NCBI GenBank assembly: GCA_037577475.1
Contig: JBAGJB010000158.1
Span: 248,001-312,000, forward strand
DNA: 64,000 nt
Reading direction: 5' to 3'
Source of the DNA: Chaunax sp. Z400
Lineage: Eukaryota; Chordata; Actinopteri; Lophiiformes; Chaunacidae
The notes below the pieces were generated by a model, which saw only the letters and a list, made by a program, of their open reading frames with translations, had not been told where the DNA came from and ran no database searches. The translations under genes and the position numbers were made by a program. This document shows, piece by piece, positions 51,301-61,469 of the stretch. Each line of letters opens with the position of its first letter. Within the stretch, counting starts at the first letter, position 1.

Positions 51301-53926
51301 ACTACAAGTGAAAGACGCTGTTTCTTTTAACCTGTTTCCTTTGATTATGATGTGCAAATCACTTTCCTTTGATTATGGTGTGTAAATCACTCAATGACTC
51401 ATGCTAAAGACTCGTGAAACTATGTATGCCTATATGTGTGATGACCAGCCCACCTAAATAAAACAGCAATGCAGGGACAGCATCAGCGGGGAAGTTCACC
51501 GAGCTCCTTTGCTGGTGTCTGTCTCCCCTTGCAAGTAAAAACCTAGAGTGTGTACTGTGTTTCCTTACTGTGTTCTTTGTTAATATGTTTTAGGAAATTG
51601 TTTCCTGACAACTTTCCTGACAACTTTCATTTCCCCGACAAAATTAGAAACCTTTTTTAATCACGTTGCACAAATACTCACTATTTTCAGGCTTCGAACC
51701 CATCTCCTTCACAGCATCCATGCTGTAGACCATGATGCCTCTGGGGATGTCTGGCCAGCTTGCAGGTTTGCTGTCCACTACGATGACATACCGCAGCCTC
51801 GGCACGTCACACAGTATGGCCTGGGATGTGGAGTTGGATTGAGGAGGCAGAGAGAAATGTGAGTGAGGAGAAGGAGTAATTATGCAAACACACCTACTGA
51901 CATGAAAAGGAGACAGATGGCTCAGGCAGGTACCTTGAGACGGCTCTGAAGCAGGTCCTTGCTTGTGATGATGTGCGTGACCTCGGTCTCGTTCAGGCCG
52001 TGGGCGATGGCCGTGGGGCCGAGGGTGGAGTACAGGGTCACAACTGCCAAATTCAAATCCAGTTCAGTTTGACAGTAGGTCTCACATTGTATGCAAACAC
52101 ACATTAGTCTGTGTGTCACTCACGTGGGAAATTGTACATGAAGCAAGCTTGTGCTGCCATGATCCACTCTGCTCCGGTCTCACAGAAGATGGCGATGTGA
52201 CACTGAGGCCTCTGGCCGAGAGCTGCCAGACCGCTGCCGAAACACTTTGCTGCACGGTAGGTTTCCTCGTACGACAGCCAGTTATAGTTCCCTAGAATAA
52301 CCTACACACAACACGCACATGCAGTATTCAGGATTTTTCCACACACTAAGCCAAACAACATGGAAAGTGATGCAGGTTGCAAAGACTCTAAAGTGCTGGG
52401 TATCTTCAGAGCATTTTTACAAGAATAGTTTTAGTCAATAATAAATGTAAGGAAATACGGGGAAGAGAACTTAATGTAGATCAGAAATGATGATTGGGAT
52501 GATACCTGAAAGCAATTCAACTCAAGCTTCTACATAGGGTCCATCTATCCCCCTCCCAACACCATAAGTTCAATCTTGATTCTTCTCCACTACGTCCCAA
52601 AATAGTGCAAAATAGAAGAGAAAAAAACTCAACCAGTCTCAACCAGTGCCTGTGGTCTTGCAGGAAAATACAGGAATTCTGGTATGTTATAAGGCGGGAA
52701 ATTGATAAGATTCTATCATTTACTACAGAGTGTGATGCATTGTGCATGCTACTTGGGATATCAAATGCCTCCATTCTGATAAATATAAAGGGAAACTGGA
52801 CAAAATGCTCACATTCTGTGCAAGAAAATGCATTCTTCTGAACTGGATCACAGAAAAAGTCCCGTCTAAAACACTTTGGCATGAGATCATACTCGAATGT
52901 GTCATTTATTCGACGTTAATGTTACATGGCAAAGAGAATGTATTTCACAAAATATAGGAGCCTTTTATGTCATAGAGTGGCTTAGATATCTCTGCCATTC
53001 TTGCAAGAGGGTTTGTGTACTATAGATCTGAGTGAAACCTGCCTCAGAGCTATTTGTTTCTTTTATTTGTATATCATATCAATTCTGTTCTTGTAAATGT
53101 GTGTCTATGAGCCAAGATGTTCCGTTTCATTTTGTTTCTAGATTGTTTCTGTTGCTTTTCCTTCTGTTTTCATTGTTGTTTTTGTGGCTTGATTGCTTTA
53201 ATGTGACCACAATAAATATATATTGGAAAGAAATAATGAATGTCAACAGAATGCATTAATGTCTGTAGGAACACAGAGGAATTAACATGAACACTGTTCT
53301 GTGTTAGAATATAAAAAGCATAATGTGAATTACTGACACTGCTGAATCTGAAAGAGGTACGTTGTTGTCGTGCAACGCACACTCCTGCTCTGCTAGACAT
53401 CAGTCTCACCATCATTAGATAAATTAATGTAAATCCAAAGATTCTCCTCATTACTCATACAGTTTAAAGCCTAAATAAGATGAGCAGTACTATATCCTTC
53501 CTTGTCTTGACAACTGACTAAGGCTGAGCAAATAATAACTGAGTGTGCAAGAGTTAATAGTTAAGAGTCTCTTACCTTTTTGAAAACCTTGCCATTGGGC
53601 TGGAGCTCATCCTCTTCACTGAGCACCTCCCTAGTGCCAAGGCAGTCTCTCTGCGAAAACCTCCCCACAGCGTATTCAAACATCTTGTCCAAGGTGTCCA
53701 ACCCAGGGTGCAGCCACACCACCAGCTTGTCTTGGTTTTCGATGGCCCTGTAAGGCCCTGCTGGGTGTCCACTGACCGAGCGTGCCTTGATCCTACGAGC
53801 CCGTTCCAAGTTACCGTCAGCTCCGGAGATCAAGTACCGAGGTATGAAGGTGATGACGGAGTAGACCCAGACCACGGAGCGGAAGACCTGCAGCAGCAGG
53901 GGGTTGATATCTTCCTTCAACTTCAT
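45374..53926 (-). CDS. acsl3: Long-chain-fatty-acid-CoA ligase 3-like (ACSL3), complete
   Basis: Fourteen minus-strand coding exons join in phase to 710 aa (human ACSL3 720, ACSL4 711): 53926-53576, 52301-52124, 52043-51934, 51820-51682, 50023-49873, 49753-49630, 48315-48244, 48089-47950, 47321-47149, 47037-46963, 46876-46685, 46601-46487, 46351-46194 and 45528-45374 (stop TAA). The start MKLKEDINPLLL leads an N-terminal membrane anchor (residues about 5-35) of ER/lipid-droplet type. The AMP-binding signature is YTSGSTGIPKGVMISHGN. Further motifs are YIGYLPLAHVLELSAELV, LSGGAPLSPATQRFMN, GQGYGLTETCGAGTI, NGQRWFCTGDIGEF and RKKDLVKLQAGEYV (fatty-acyl-CoA synthetase linker). The enzyme activates long-chain fatty acids with ATP and CoA. 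The segments NETEVTHIITSKDLLQSRLK and YKMEQISKG favour ACSL3; SDQSYVISFVVPN is ACSL4-like, so acsl4 is the alternative. NPRGE of the family reads NPGGE here. The a or b paralogue is not decidable. Confidence 0.9.
50946..51641 (+). repeat. Possible solo LTR-like element with internal 38-bp tandem repeats, in an acsl3 intron
   Basis: The stretch starts TGTTGTTAGG and could end CCCCGACA. It contains four diverged copies of GAGTTATCATTTCTTATATATTGTGTGATG at 50985-51112. An AATAAA in AAATAAAACAGCAATGCAGG at about 51460 is followed by CT-rich sequence (GTCTGTCTCCCCTTGCA), an R-U5-like order. Flanking duplications are not convincing. It may be only a minisatellite beside unique DNA. Confidence 0.3.
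52500..53235 (+). mobile_element. 3' fragment of a fish L1-type LINE (ORF2 C-terminus)
   Basis: Plus-strand readings contain CLWSCRKIQEFWYVIRREID, DALCMLLGISN, then a frame change to NWITEKVPSKTLWHEIILEC. This order (H/L-x-FWSCxKIQxFW, then the W-I/L box, then W...I) is the C-terminal zinc-knuckle region of L1-clade ORF2 proteins. At least two frameshifts. The 3' end lies at about 53230 (AATAAATATATATTGG). It lies in the first large coding intron of acsl3, opposite to its transcription. Confidence 0.65.
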
Positions 53927-54067
53927 CTTTGAGGATGAAGTCGCTGCTGGAAATGAATCAAACCAGAAGCGCAATGACACGCTGCACTTGCTACTGCTCC
54001 TGAGTGATTTTGACTCGAGGCTGAAGGTTGCAGGCAGTGTTTCCTTTGTGCAGCGAGCCGACCAGAC
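53927..54067 (-). other. acsl3: 5' UTR part of the first coding exon of acsl3
   Basis: Acceptor CTATTGCAG precedes 54067 and the exon continues into the ATG at 53926-53924. The sequence upstream of that ATG is open in frame but has no ATG inside the exon, so MKLKEDIN is the probable start. Human ACSL3 starts slightly upstream (MNNHVSSKPST, then MKLK). Confidence 0.6.
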
Positions 54068-54540
54068 CTGCAATAGAGACGAAACATGACATTTTAGAAG
54101 TGTAGCCCGGAATAAAGACTTATCAGTACATTTGGAATTGTCGAGAGGCTGCAAATATGAGCTACTGTTTCCTGGTAAACAAATCCTTGCTTTCCAGTAG
54201 ACCCTCTCTGTCTATTACTATGCTGGTTCTCATTCAGCACCATTACTGCTGGAGATGTCACATTAATAACAGAGCAGATCACTGTCTCTGCCTCCCTCTC
54301 ATCTGTAATTCTCAAAGAGCAGGACATTTCAAAATAATTGATTAATTGACGCAGTTAAGTTTTCAAAATAAAAAGGCTGCAGATGATTTATCTCATCTGC
54401 CGGTTATGTTTCAATGTTTTACGTTTAAGGACACTAGTGAATGGTTTGACACACAGTATACTGGGGCAAAGCATGTAAATAAAGCCTCCAAAATCTCTAT
54501 CTATCTATCTTTGACGGTATCAAATCAGGAAGTAAACACG

Positions 54541-54720
54541 TTGTCCATCCATTTTTTCATAATCGCTTATCCTTTGCAGGATTCACATCCTCTTATGCTC
54601 ACATTCACACCCACGTGCTACTTTACAGTCACCAATTCACCTATATTTTCATGTTTTAGAACTGTGGGAGGAAGCCAGAACACCAGGAGAGAGCTCACAC
54701 AGACATCTAAATTAGGCCAT
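54541..54720 (+). repeat. Diverged SINE/LINE-tail repeat
   Basis: CCATCCATTTTTTCATAATCGCTTATCCTTTGCAGG, then CAGTCACCAATTCACCTAT and GAACTGTGGGAGGAAGCC match the widespread fish element whose consensus reads GTCACCAATTAACCTAACATGC followed by GGACTGTGGGAGGAAGCCGGAG. Diverged, no ORF. In the 5' UTR intron of acsl3. Confidence 0.65.
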
Positions 54721-54992
54721 ACTGTCCCAGGCCTAATTTTTAAGACATTACAGTGGGTCGGCTCATAATGGATGGCGTAACCAGCATACATGGGGATAAA
54801 AAAAGTCACTCAGTTTCAGTGTCACAGGTGCCGCAATTGTGTACTTTACTAATATAGCAGGCACACCCACTCCTATTTGCAATTTTAACAACAATGTGAC
54901 AATTTCCAAACAACGAAAAGCTCAGTTTGAATGAATATAGTTAGGATGTCATCTAAAAACACACAAAGATGGCTAAAACTTTGACATCCTAA

Positions 54993-56030
54993 CAGAGGTG
55001 GGTAGAGTCGCCAAAAATTGTACTCAAGTAAGAGTAGCGTTACTTCAAAATAATATTACTCAAGTAGAAGTAAAAAGTAGTCATCCAAAAAATCACTCAA
55101 GAGTAAAAAAGTATTTGGTGAAAAGACTACTCAAGTACTGAGTAACTGTTTGACCGTAATGTCTGATTTATTTTTTAGAAATGATGTGATCAGACAGACA
55201 AAAATATAAAATAATGTGCAAATTCTGCTATTTCCAAATAATAAAATAAAAAATGTTACCAGAACCATCTTGACCATTCATAATTTGCGATAGTTGGTAG
55301 CTAACGCTAATTCATTCCTCCATAGAAAATGTATTGTGGTCTGCTTAGCTTATGGCACCATTTAACGAAATGTTAACAAACACTAAAAGGGTCTATATGA
55401 AAGACTCCTTTTTAAGACTGGGATTCTGTAACCTAACAAGAATAACGTCCACCTAACCACAGCAAAAAAGGAATTAACCGCGACATGTTTCCTCAGGTTA
55501 GACGCTAACTTTTTGTATGCTGAAATGTGGGTTTGTTTTGGCAGACACAGAAGACACTGCATTATATAGCTGTTCTTTTGCACTGTGTGTAAGTGAAACA
55601 TGCTTTGTATATGAGGCCAGGGGTGTTCATCCTCTGCAGTTTTAGCATTGGAGACAGTTTCCTCTGCCATTTTTCATGTGTTTTTTCATTCCCTGTCTGC
55701 TACGTGTGAGGAGTTTGTGCCGCTATGCTGCCACAGTTTGGTCATGTGACTGCATGGCTACGTCTGATTGGTGAAACACAGTCGTGTGGCGGCATCTCTC
55801 TGGCAAAAATAAAGCATATCTAATGTGTAGAATGAATGGTAAAAAAAAAAGGAACGAGTCAAGTGTAGCCCAATGTAGCGGAGTAAGAGTAGCGTTTCTT
55901 CTTCACAAATCTACTAAAGTAAAAGTAGAAAGTACGGTGCAGTAAAACTACTCTTAGAAGTACATTTTTTTCAAAAAGTTACTCAAGTAAATGGAACGGA
56001 GTAAATGTAACTCGTTACTACCCACCTCTG
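54993..56030 (-). mobile_element. Deletion derivative of a hAT transposon carrying a BED zinc-finger exon
   Basis: 13-bp terminal inverted repeats: CAGAGGTGGGTAG at 54993 and CTACCCACCTCTG ending at 56030. The flanks CATCCTAA and CATCTGAA match at 6 of 8, consistent with a decayed 8-bp hAT target-site duplication. Inside, on the minus strand at 55670-55480, lies MAEETVSNAKTAEDEHPWPH, then MQCLLCLPKQTHISAYKKLA and SNLRKHV. This is the CxxC...H-type BED finger that starts hAT transposases, followed by GTTAAT, a possible donor. The catalytic part is missing. Subterminal ACTCAAGTA words recur at both ends. Confidence 0.8.
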
Positions 56031-57094
56031 CATCTGAAGTACATAATGTTCAACAACAGCGAAAATTGGACTTTCAGCAATCAGTTCTACATGTTCCAAA
56101 ATGCAAATACATACATTGTTATCTGGATAACTCAAGGGCAGATATTTCAGCAAACATACTTGACACATAGATAAACACCAGATGAAAACAATATTTTAAT
56201 GAGTAATACAGCTTTCAGCCCAACTATCCATAAAGAATTTACCTAGCTTTCATTTAATGCCTAACATCCACAGTTCCAGTATCTAAGTGAGCATCAGGAC
56301 AAGCAGGATGATGCTAAATTACAACGTTTCTTTAAGCTCCTTCACACACATGGTTTTAATCTGATCATTTCCAGTACTTTATCCATATTATCAGTTAATG
56401 TCACATTACTGAATCAAACAAAGCGCCATCTCTTCATTTAGTTTTTGGTATTGCTTTAAATGTCATATATTTGACTGTTTTCACATCGTCCCTGTGTCAT
56501 TCTTCTGTTTGTATCCGTGTTTTAGACAATCATTATCAAGGTTAGACAGATCAAAACACCTTATTGTTTTGATCATCTGTTTACAATTTCACATATCGTG
56601 TGTGACGCTATCAAAGCGTGACTGCAAAACCAGTTTGTTTTCATTTGTGCCTGATAATATCAGGACCTTTTGTACTTAATAGGGTAGGTGTCAGACTAGC
56701 GGAGCATCAAGCATCAAGATGAGCTAGCAGACAGCTCAAAGATGCGCTAGAGGCTAGCAAACTAGCATTTAGCAATTTGGCATTGCAGTTGCTACTGGCC
56801 CACTACTGATATAGCGATAATGTAAATCAGTTCATTCATTCAAAGTGCACTTATGAATTCACGGGCAGCACACAGCTCGTATTGTACACAAATCAATAGC
56901 ATATCAAAGGCGATATGTCTTATACTCCTTGTGCTCAGGAACCGGTGTTGAACCACGTCCAGCTCCGACGACCGCAGGGATTTCTGTTCCACCGATCCGA
57001 AGTCAATTTCTTTCCAAATATCAAGTAATTTCTTGCTAATCCTTTGTTCTTAGTTTCACAGATGCATCTGCAAAGCTGAACTCGAAGCTCTTAC
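56031..57094 (-). other. acsl3: 5' UTR intron of acsl3, remaining part
   Basis: No exon or repeat family recognised except GCTAGC/CTAGCAGAC words clustered at 56690-56775. Intronic by position between the non-coding first exon (57095 upwards) and the coding exon at 54067. Confidence 0.45.
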
Positions 57095-57200
57095 CTGGAG
57101 GATGTCGTCGGAAATCCGTGAAAATGGCGTCTGTTGAGAATTGGTGTGCGCTGAGGAAGCATAGTGCCACACCCCTCTGATCACGTGATGTTCATTACGT
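57095..57200 (-). promoter_or_regulatory. acsl3: acsl3 non-coding first exon and promoter with CACGTG E-box
   Basis: A strong minus-strand donor (CTCCAG|GTAAGAGC, exon end 57095) closes a non-coding exon that contains GACGCCATTTT, a YY1-like initiator word (GCCAT). CACGTG lies at 57182-57187, about where proximal promoter elements are expected; E-boxes of this type bind USF/MITF/TFE3 factors. The start site is inferred at about 57150-57175. Confidence 0.55.
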
Positions 57201-58140
57201 AGGATTGACGGATATAAATATTATTTCATTTTCAGTCAAAAGTACTATAATGTAATTATTGTCCTTGTGATACTCAAGCGTCAGCACATTTAGTTTCTAA
57301 TTGGTTTCAGATGCATGATGATACTATCGAGACTGCAGCCAGTAAGACATGTAAAGAGGAATGCAGATCAGTAATGCAGATCGTTGACAGTGAAGGGTTA
57401 ATTGCTCGTGGATCTGTTAGTAGTGCCTTAGGGCTCAGGTAGTGAGATCAGGCTTCTCTTCCTCACTCAATACAGAGTAAGGAGCCCACCTAGTGTCAGT
57501 TGAGAAAAAACAAAATCCATCCGTAAATCTGTGCGTACAGATTATGAACCCGTGCCCTCCAATAGTGTGCGTTCCACGTAGTCCATGTTGCGTCCATAGA
57601 TGAGTGAAGGAAAGAGCTGCGTGTTGTCGTCCTTTCATCTGCTACTATTCCCTGTTGAAGGTAATTAATTACTGTCCACGAAGCACTACGAAATGATAAG
57701 CACGGCAGGAACTGTTCATTTCATGTTGTTGTTGTTTTTGTGTGAAAGTAAGACATATATTTTGTGTTTGAAAGTTTCTGGCTAACTCCGTGAGTGTTTA
57801 AGCTAGCTGCCTGATACCGTATCACTCCGCCATAGCGTTGACTGGTCGCCTTTAACATTGATTTAAAGATGTGTGCAGATTAAATGTTTGTTATCTCTAT
57901 GAAAGCCTAGTTCACGTGGTAGTTTAAAAAGATGAGTTAAAAACGTGTTTAAAAGAATAACATTTTCATATTTCATGTGGTAATTTAGATGAAACTGAAG
58001 TTAGATGATTAAGATGATTTATCACTAAAAGATTAAATCATTTAGGAAATGTTAAAAAGATACACTAGTAATTGTAACTTTGGTCCTGAAATGGATTGTG
58101 GAAAATGTTTGTTTAATGTTTAGAGACTGGAGGTAACAGA
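57201..58140. other. Intergenic stretch between acsl3 and the divergent plus-strand gene
   Basis: No clear exon. A plus-strand donor-like GTAATTAATT follows CCCTGTTGAAG at about 57660, so a non-coding first exon of the plus-strand gene could end there. Otherwise AT-rich unique-looking DNA. Confidence 0.4.
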
Positions 58141-58149
58141 ATGAGAGAA

Positions 58150-58280
58150 GAGAAGATAAGATAAGATATCCCTTTATTAGTCCCACAGTGGGGAAATTTA
58201 CAGTATTGCAGCAGCACAGTGTACAAAAAACACAGCAGGAGGAGGGGAAATAATTTTTTTTTTAAAAATACAATACAAGA
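58150..58280 (-). repeat. LINE 3' tail, left arm of a 3.9-kb inverted pair
   Basis: AGATAAGATATCCCTTTATT, AGTCCCACAGTGGGGAAATT, CAGTATTGCAGCAGCACAGTGTACAAAAAACACAGCAGGAGGAGG is the reverse complement of the 3' tail at 61893-62025, with only a few differences over about 125 bp. The TATC repeats mark the 3' terminus. Confidence 0.85.
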
Positions 58281-58479
58281 AGTGATGTGTCTACATGTTA
58301 ATGCAGCAAGGATTGTAGCCAATCCAGTGCTCTGTCCACGGACCACTGGTCATTAACACTATAGGGGTGCTGTGGTCCGGACCAGATGCTGAGTGTAGTT
58401 GCAGAGATAGCATGTCCACCATTTAAAAGCAGAAAAAAATATCACAACCATCCCCGGTCTCCCTACATAGAATAATAAC

Positions 58480-59045
58480 AGAAATGACTGTATTATTATT
58501 ATAAACTTTATTTGTATAGCACCTTTCATACAAAGCATGAGGCTAAAGTTCTTTTAAAGTCCACTCACTTACAAAAGCAGGGAGGTCACATGGACTAGTA
58601 AAAAGGAGTAGCCAATCAGTGTTTGCAACCGTTTTGTGTGTGTAAGAACAGACAAGGATTATTTTGAGGTAGAATTGTCACAGTTTATAGGAGTTTTGGA
58701 GTTGAGGGTATTAGCCTTTTTCCCGTGTCCCCTTTGTCAACAGTGATCAGCACACACTCTTCCTTCCTGCCAATTTCACCCCTGGGGGCAAACCGCTTTG
58801 ATATGCTGCAGTTTGCCTACCAGGGTGACATCGGCGTGGAGGATAGCATCATCTACCTGATTCACAGAGCTTACACACACCTGGAGAAGCCACAAAGTAG
58901 GGCAAGGACCTGTTCTTTGACTTCTGCACTGCTTTCCACACCGTCCAGCCACTCTGGCTGGCCGAGAAGCTCAAAGTGAGCTTGGACCTCGTGGCATGGA
59001 TTACAGACTCTCTGACAGGCTGCTGTTTTTCAGGCTGCTTCAATT
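58480..59045 (+). mobile_element. Fragments of a LINE: tail piece and reverse-transcriptase piece
   Basis: 58484-58560 (ATTATTATTATAAACTTTATTTGTATAGCACCTTTCATACA) is a typical fish LINE/SINE tail motif. 58790-59020 translates, over frame changes, as LQFAYQGDIGVEDSIIYLIH, RAYTHLEK, FFDFCTAFHTVQP and AEKL. This is the reverse-transcriptase palm region (FxFSSAFNT class) of a fish LINE. Broken and short. Confidence 0.7.
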
Positions 59046-59149
59046 TCATTTTGTACCAGCCTTTATGTGACATTTTGCTATTACAATGGTACAAAAATAT
59101 CAGTGAGAAAACTGAATTATAAACAAGGTATTTTTTATTTCTAACACAG

Positions 59150-60433
59150 CTTAACTCTCCAGAGGGTTCAGAGGATTCAGGAGAAAAGGAGGAGGAAGGA
59201 GCACAGGTGAGAGTTTCCTTCATCATTCTTAGTGCATCCATGTTTGAGTTTGACAAATTAATTAATTATTAATATTATCAGTGTTGTTGTTGTAGTAGTT
59301 ATTATAAATACTACAAATTGTAATCTTTCTATTATGATAGATGTTATTGTGGTTGCACGTCTGTGTCACTGTCCTCACTCCCTCTTTCCCTCACTCTCTC
59401 TCTCTCCCCATCTATCTGCCCCATCTCTCTCCTCGGGCGATCAAAGCTGAGGACCGCCCACCTTGAGTCTTGTATCTGCTCGAGGTTTCTGCCTGTTAAA
59501 ATTGATTTTTTCCTCTCCACTGTCTCCATGTTCTTGCTCATGGCAGATTGTTGGGTCTCTGTAAAGAGTTGGTCCAGACCTGCTCTTCTTCAGGTGGTGC
59601 ATTGATGCACAAACCTTCCCCTGCGAGTGTCATCCAGACAAGGACACCTTTGGGAGGCGGATGAACCGCTCTGGTAAAAACTTTAATGTAAAGCCAGTTG
59701 CCTTACAAATGAACTTTCCAGGTGGACCCAGGGAAATTGTGCTCTTCGTTGCATTCAAAAACATAATGCAATTCTTTCCAGATTTGATGTGTCATAAAAA
59801 CTTTATTTAAGTGGTGGCTGTCAGAAAACCATCATTTTTAGAGCTCCCATTGGTGCTTCAAACATGGCTGAAAAGTGACCTCACCACAAATGTTTGTTTT
59901 CTTCCTGTTGTTGCCGAGCAGTAAAAAGGTCAGCTCCAGATGATTGGGAAAGTTTTCTGGAGGACTTCCCAGTTACTCTAAACGCCACAGCCCCTTCCCA
60001 AGGAGACATGGACATGGTTACAGAAAAGGCCGGAAATTTTATTCCAAGTGGAGGCGCCTGCAAGTGGAACAGCGCATCAAACATATTGTTGGTAGGTATC
60101 TCTTTGGTCTTTCAGACACAATATCCTGGAGATTGTAGAAGGCATAATAGAGTATCTACTGGAGCATATCTCTGTAATTCTCTGCCTGTTAGACTCACTC
60201 ACTCTCTCCAACTGATGCATACTTTATTATTATTATTATTATTGATATTATTATTATTATTATTGGTGTTGTTGTTGTTATTATTGAGATAACTGGTGTT
60301 GTGATTTGGTGCTATATCAATAAAACTGATATGAATTGACAGGTCTATTACAGATCACTGTGGCAGACGCACACCCAATGAGGCCGAGGTAATGGCACTC
60401 ATCGACAGCGAGAAATGGGGCTCCAACCCGTGA
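59150..60433 (+). CDS. Unrecognised gene, last four exons; basic C-terminal domain, apparent frameshift in exon 3
   Basis: Candidate exons 59150-59206, 59594-59673, 59922-60091 and 60354-60433 (stop TGA 60431-60433) have AG/GT borders and compatible phases (2, 1, 1). Readings: TLQRVQRIQEKRRRKEHR, WCIDAQTFPCECHPDKDTFG then RRMNRSG, KRSAPDDWESFLEDFP, then in another frame YSKRHSPFPRRHGHGYRKGR, KFYSKWRRLQVEQRIKHIV and DHCGRRTPNEAEVMALIDSE KWGSNP. The C-terminal part is very basic then acidic and looks like a real domain. The frame change at about 59968-59975 is either a one-base loss, an assembly error, or an unseen short intron. An AATAAA follows at about 60563. Upstream exons were not found. 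I do not recognise the protein. The exons sit among LINE tails (59447-59592 and 60283-60345), so a fortuitous or decayed reading is possible. Confidence 0.4.
59447..59592 (+). repeat. Truncated LINE/SINE tail of common fish type
   Basis: GAGGTTTCTGCCTGTTAAAA, then TGTTGGGTCTCTGTAAAGAG and GGTCCAGACCTGCTCTTC match the well-known teleost tail consensus. The copy stops where the consensus continues to GAGATAACT. That continuation (GAGATAACTGGTGTTGTGATTTGGTGCTATATCAATAAAACTG) reappears at 60283-60330, so the tail is split by about 690 bp that hold exons 2 and 3 of the unknown gene, or these are two separate copies. Confidence 0.8.
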
Positions 60434-60711
60434 AAACTCATGGCTTCCTGGTCAATCGGTTCAGTGTTAAGTGGAATGAGAAAAGAAGATGATTCCCCAG
60501 AATGGAACTGTAAATCTAATCTGTACAGATTCCTAATCATTGCATAATCTATTTTTTTAATATATAATAAAACCCTAGAAAAATGTCAGGAGTTGCTTGT
60601 TTTGGTTTTGGATTTTAATTTGTAAATGATTTAATGTCATAACAACCCCTCTCACTCACACATGCATGCTCCGAACAGCATCATAAACATGAGTCACCTC
60701 ATTGTCTGAAT

Positions 60712-61469
60712 CGTCACCTTCTTAAACTAATGGCCTGAGTCACATTTTAAAGTTTTTCAAAAAACAGAAAAAACTTAACCAAATATATGATATTTATTAA
60801 TCATTTCACATAAAAAGGTTATGACAATATATGACTATTGACATACATACACCGCTGTCTGTCAATTATGTAACATAAGAGGATTAGATTACTTAGGCCA
60901 ATTTACGAACATGCCGTTGTGACATAGGCAATTTAAAACCTGACTTAGGCCAAATTCCTTCTGGAGTAAGTGACTTAGGCAAAACAGTGCACTTCTTTTA
61001 TTCCCACTGCTGTGACAGACCATGGGGAAGGGTCAGCCACACACAGCTTAAAATGCTAGCGGAGCACACAGAGACTCAGGACACAGAGGGCAGTTTGGCC
61101 GTGGATGGCCCTTTAATTCAATAAAGCAAACTCAAAAGTTACCACTTAAATCACTCTTAGCTAAATGGATGGAATGGAATAACTTCATTTATCTGGTAGT
61201 TTTTCTTTCTTCTTGAAGCAGCCGCCATCTTGTAAAGCTTGTAAAATTGCCTAAGTCACAAGACAAAGTGACTTAAGCCATTTTTTTTTTTTGCCTAAGT
61301 CACACTCTTGACATAGGCCATTATACTACCAGGGTAGGAAGAGCAGGATCTTTTCAATAAGGATGTAGGCAATTTTACCACAGGTGGCCAGCATCACGAA
61401 GAGATGATTTAGGCAAAAAAATAATTTTCCTCAAAATATGACTCAGGCCATTAGTTTAAGAAGGTGACG
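60712..61469. mobile_element. 758-bp terminal-inverted-repeat element (MITE-like) with repeated TGACTTAGGC motifs
   Basis: The left end CGTCACCTTCTTAAACTAATGGCCTGAGTCA (60712-60742) is the exact reverse complement of the right end (61439-61469). Flanking GAAT occurs on both sides (60708-60711 and 61470-61473) and may be a 4-bp target duplication. Inside, TGACTTAGGC or close variants (GACATAGGC, GCCTAAGTCA, TGACTTAAGCC, GATTTAGGC) occur at least nine times in both orientations. Each terminus holds a perfect AP-1 site (TGAGTCA). No transposase frame. Confidence 0.8.
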
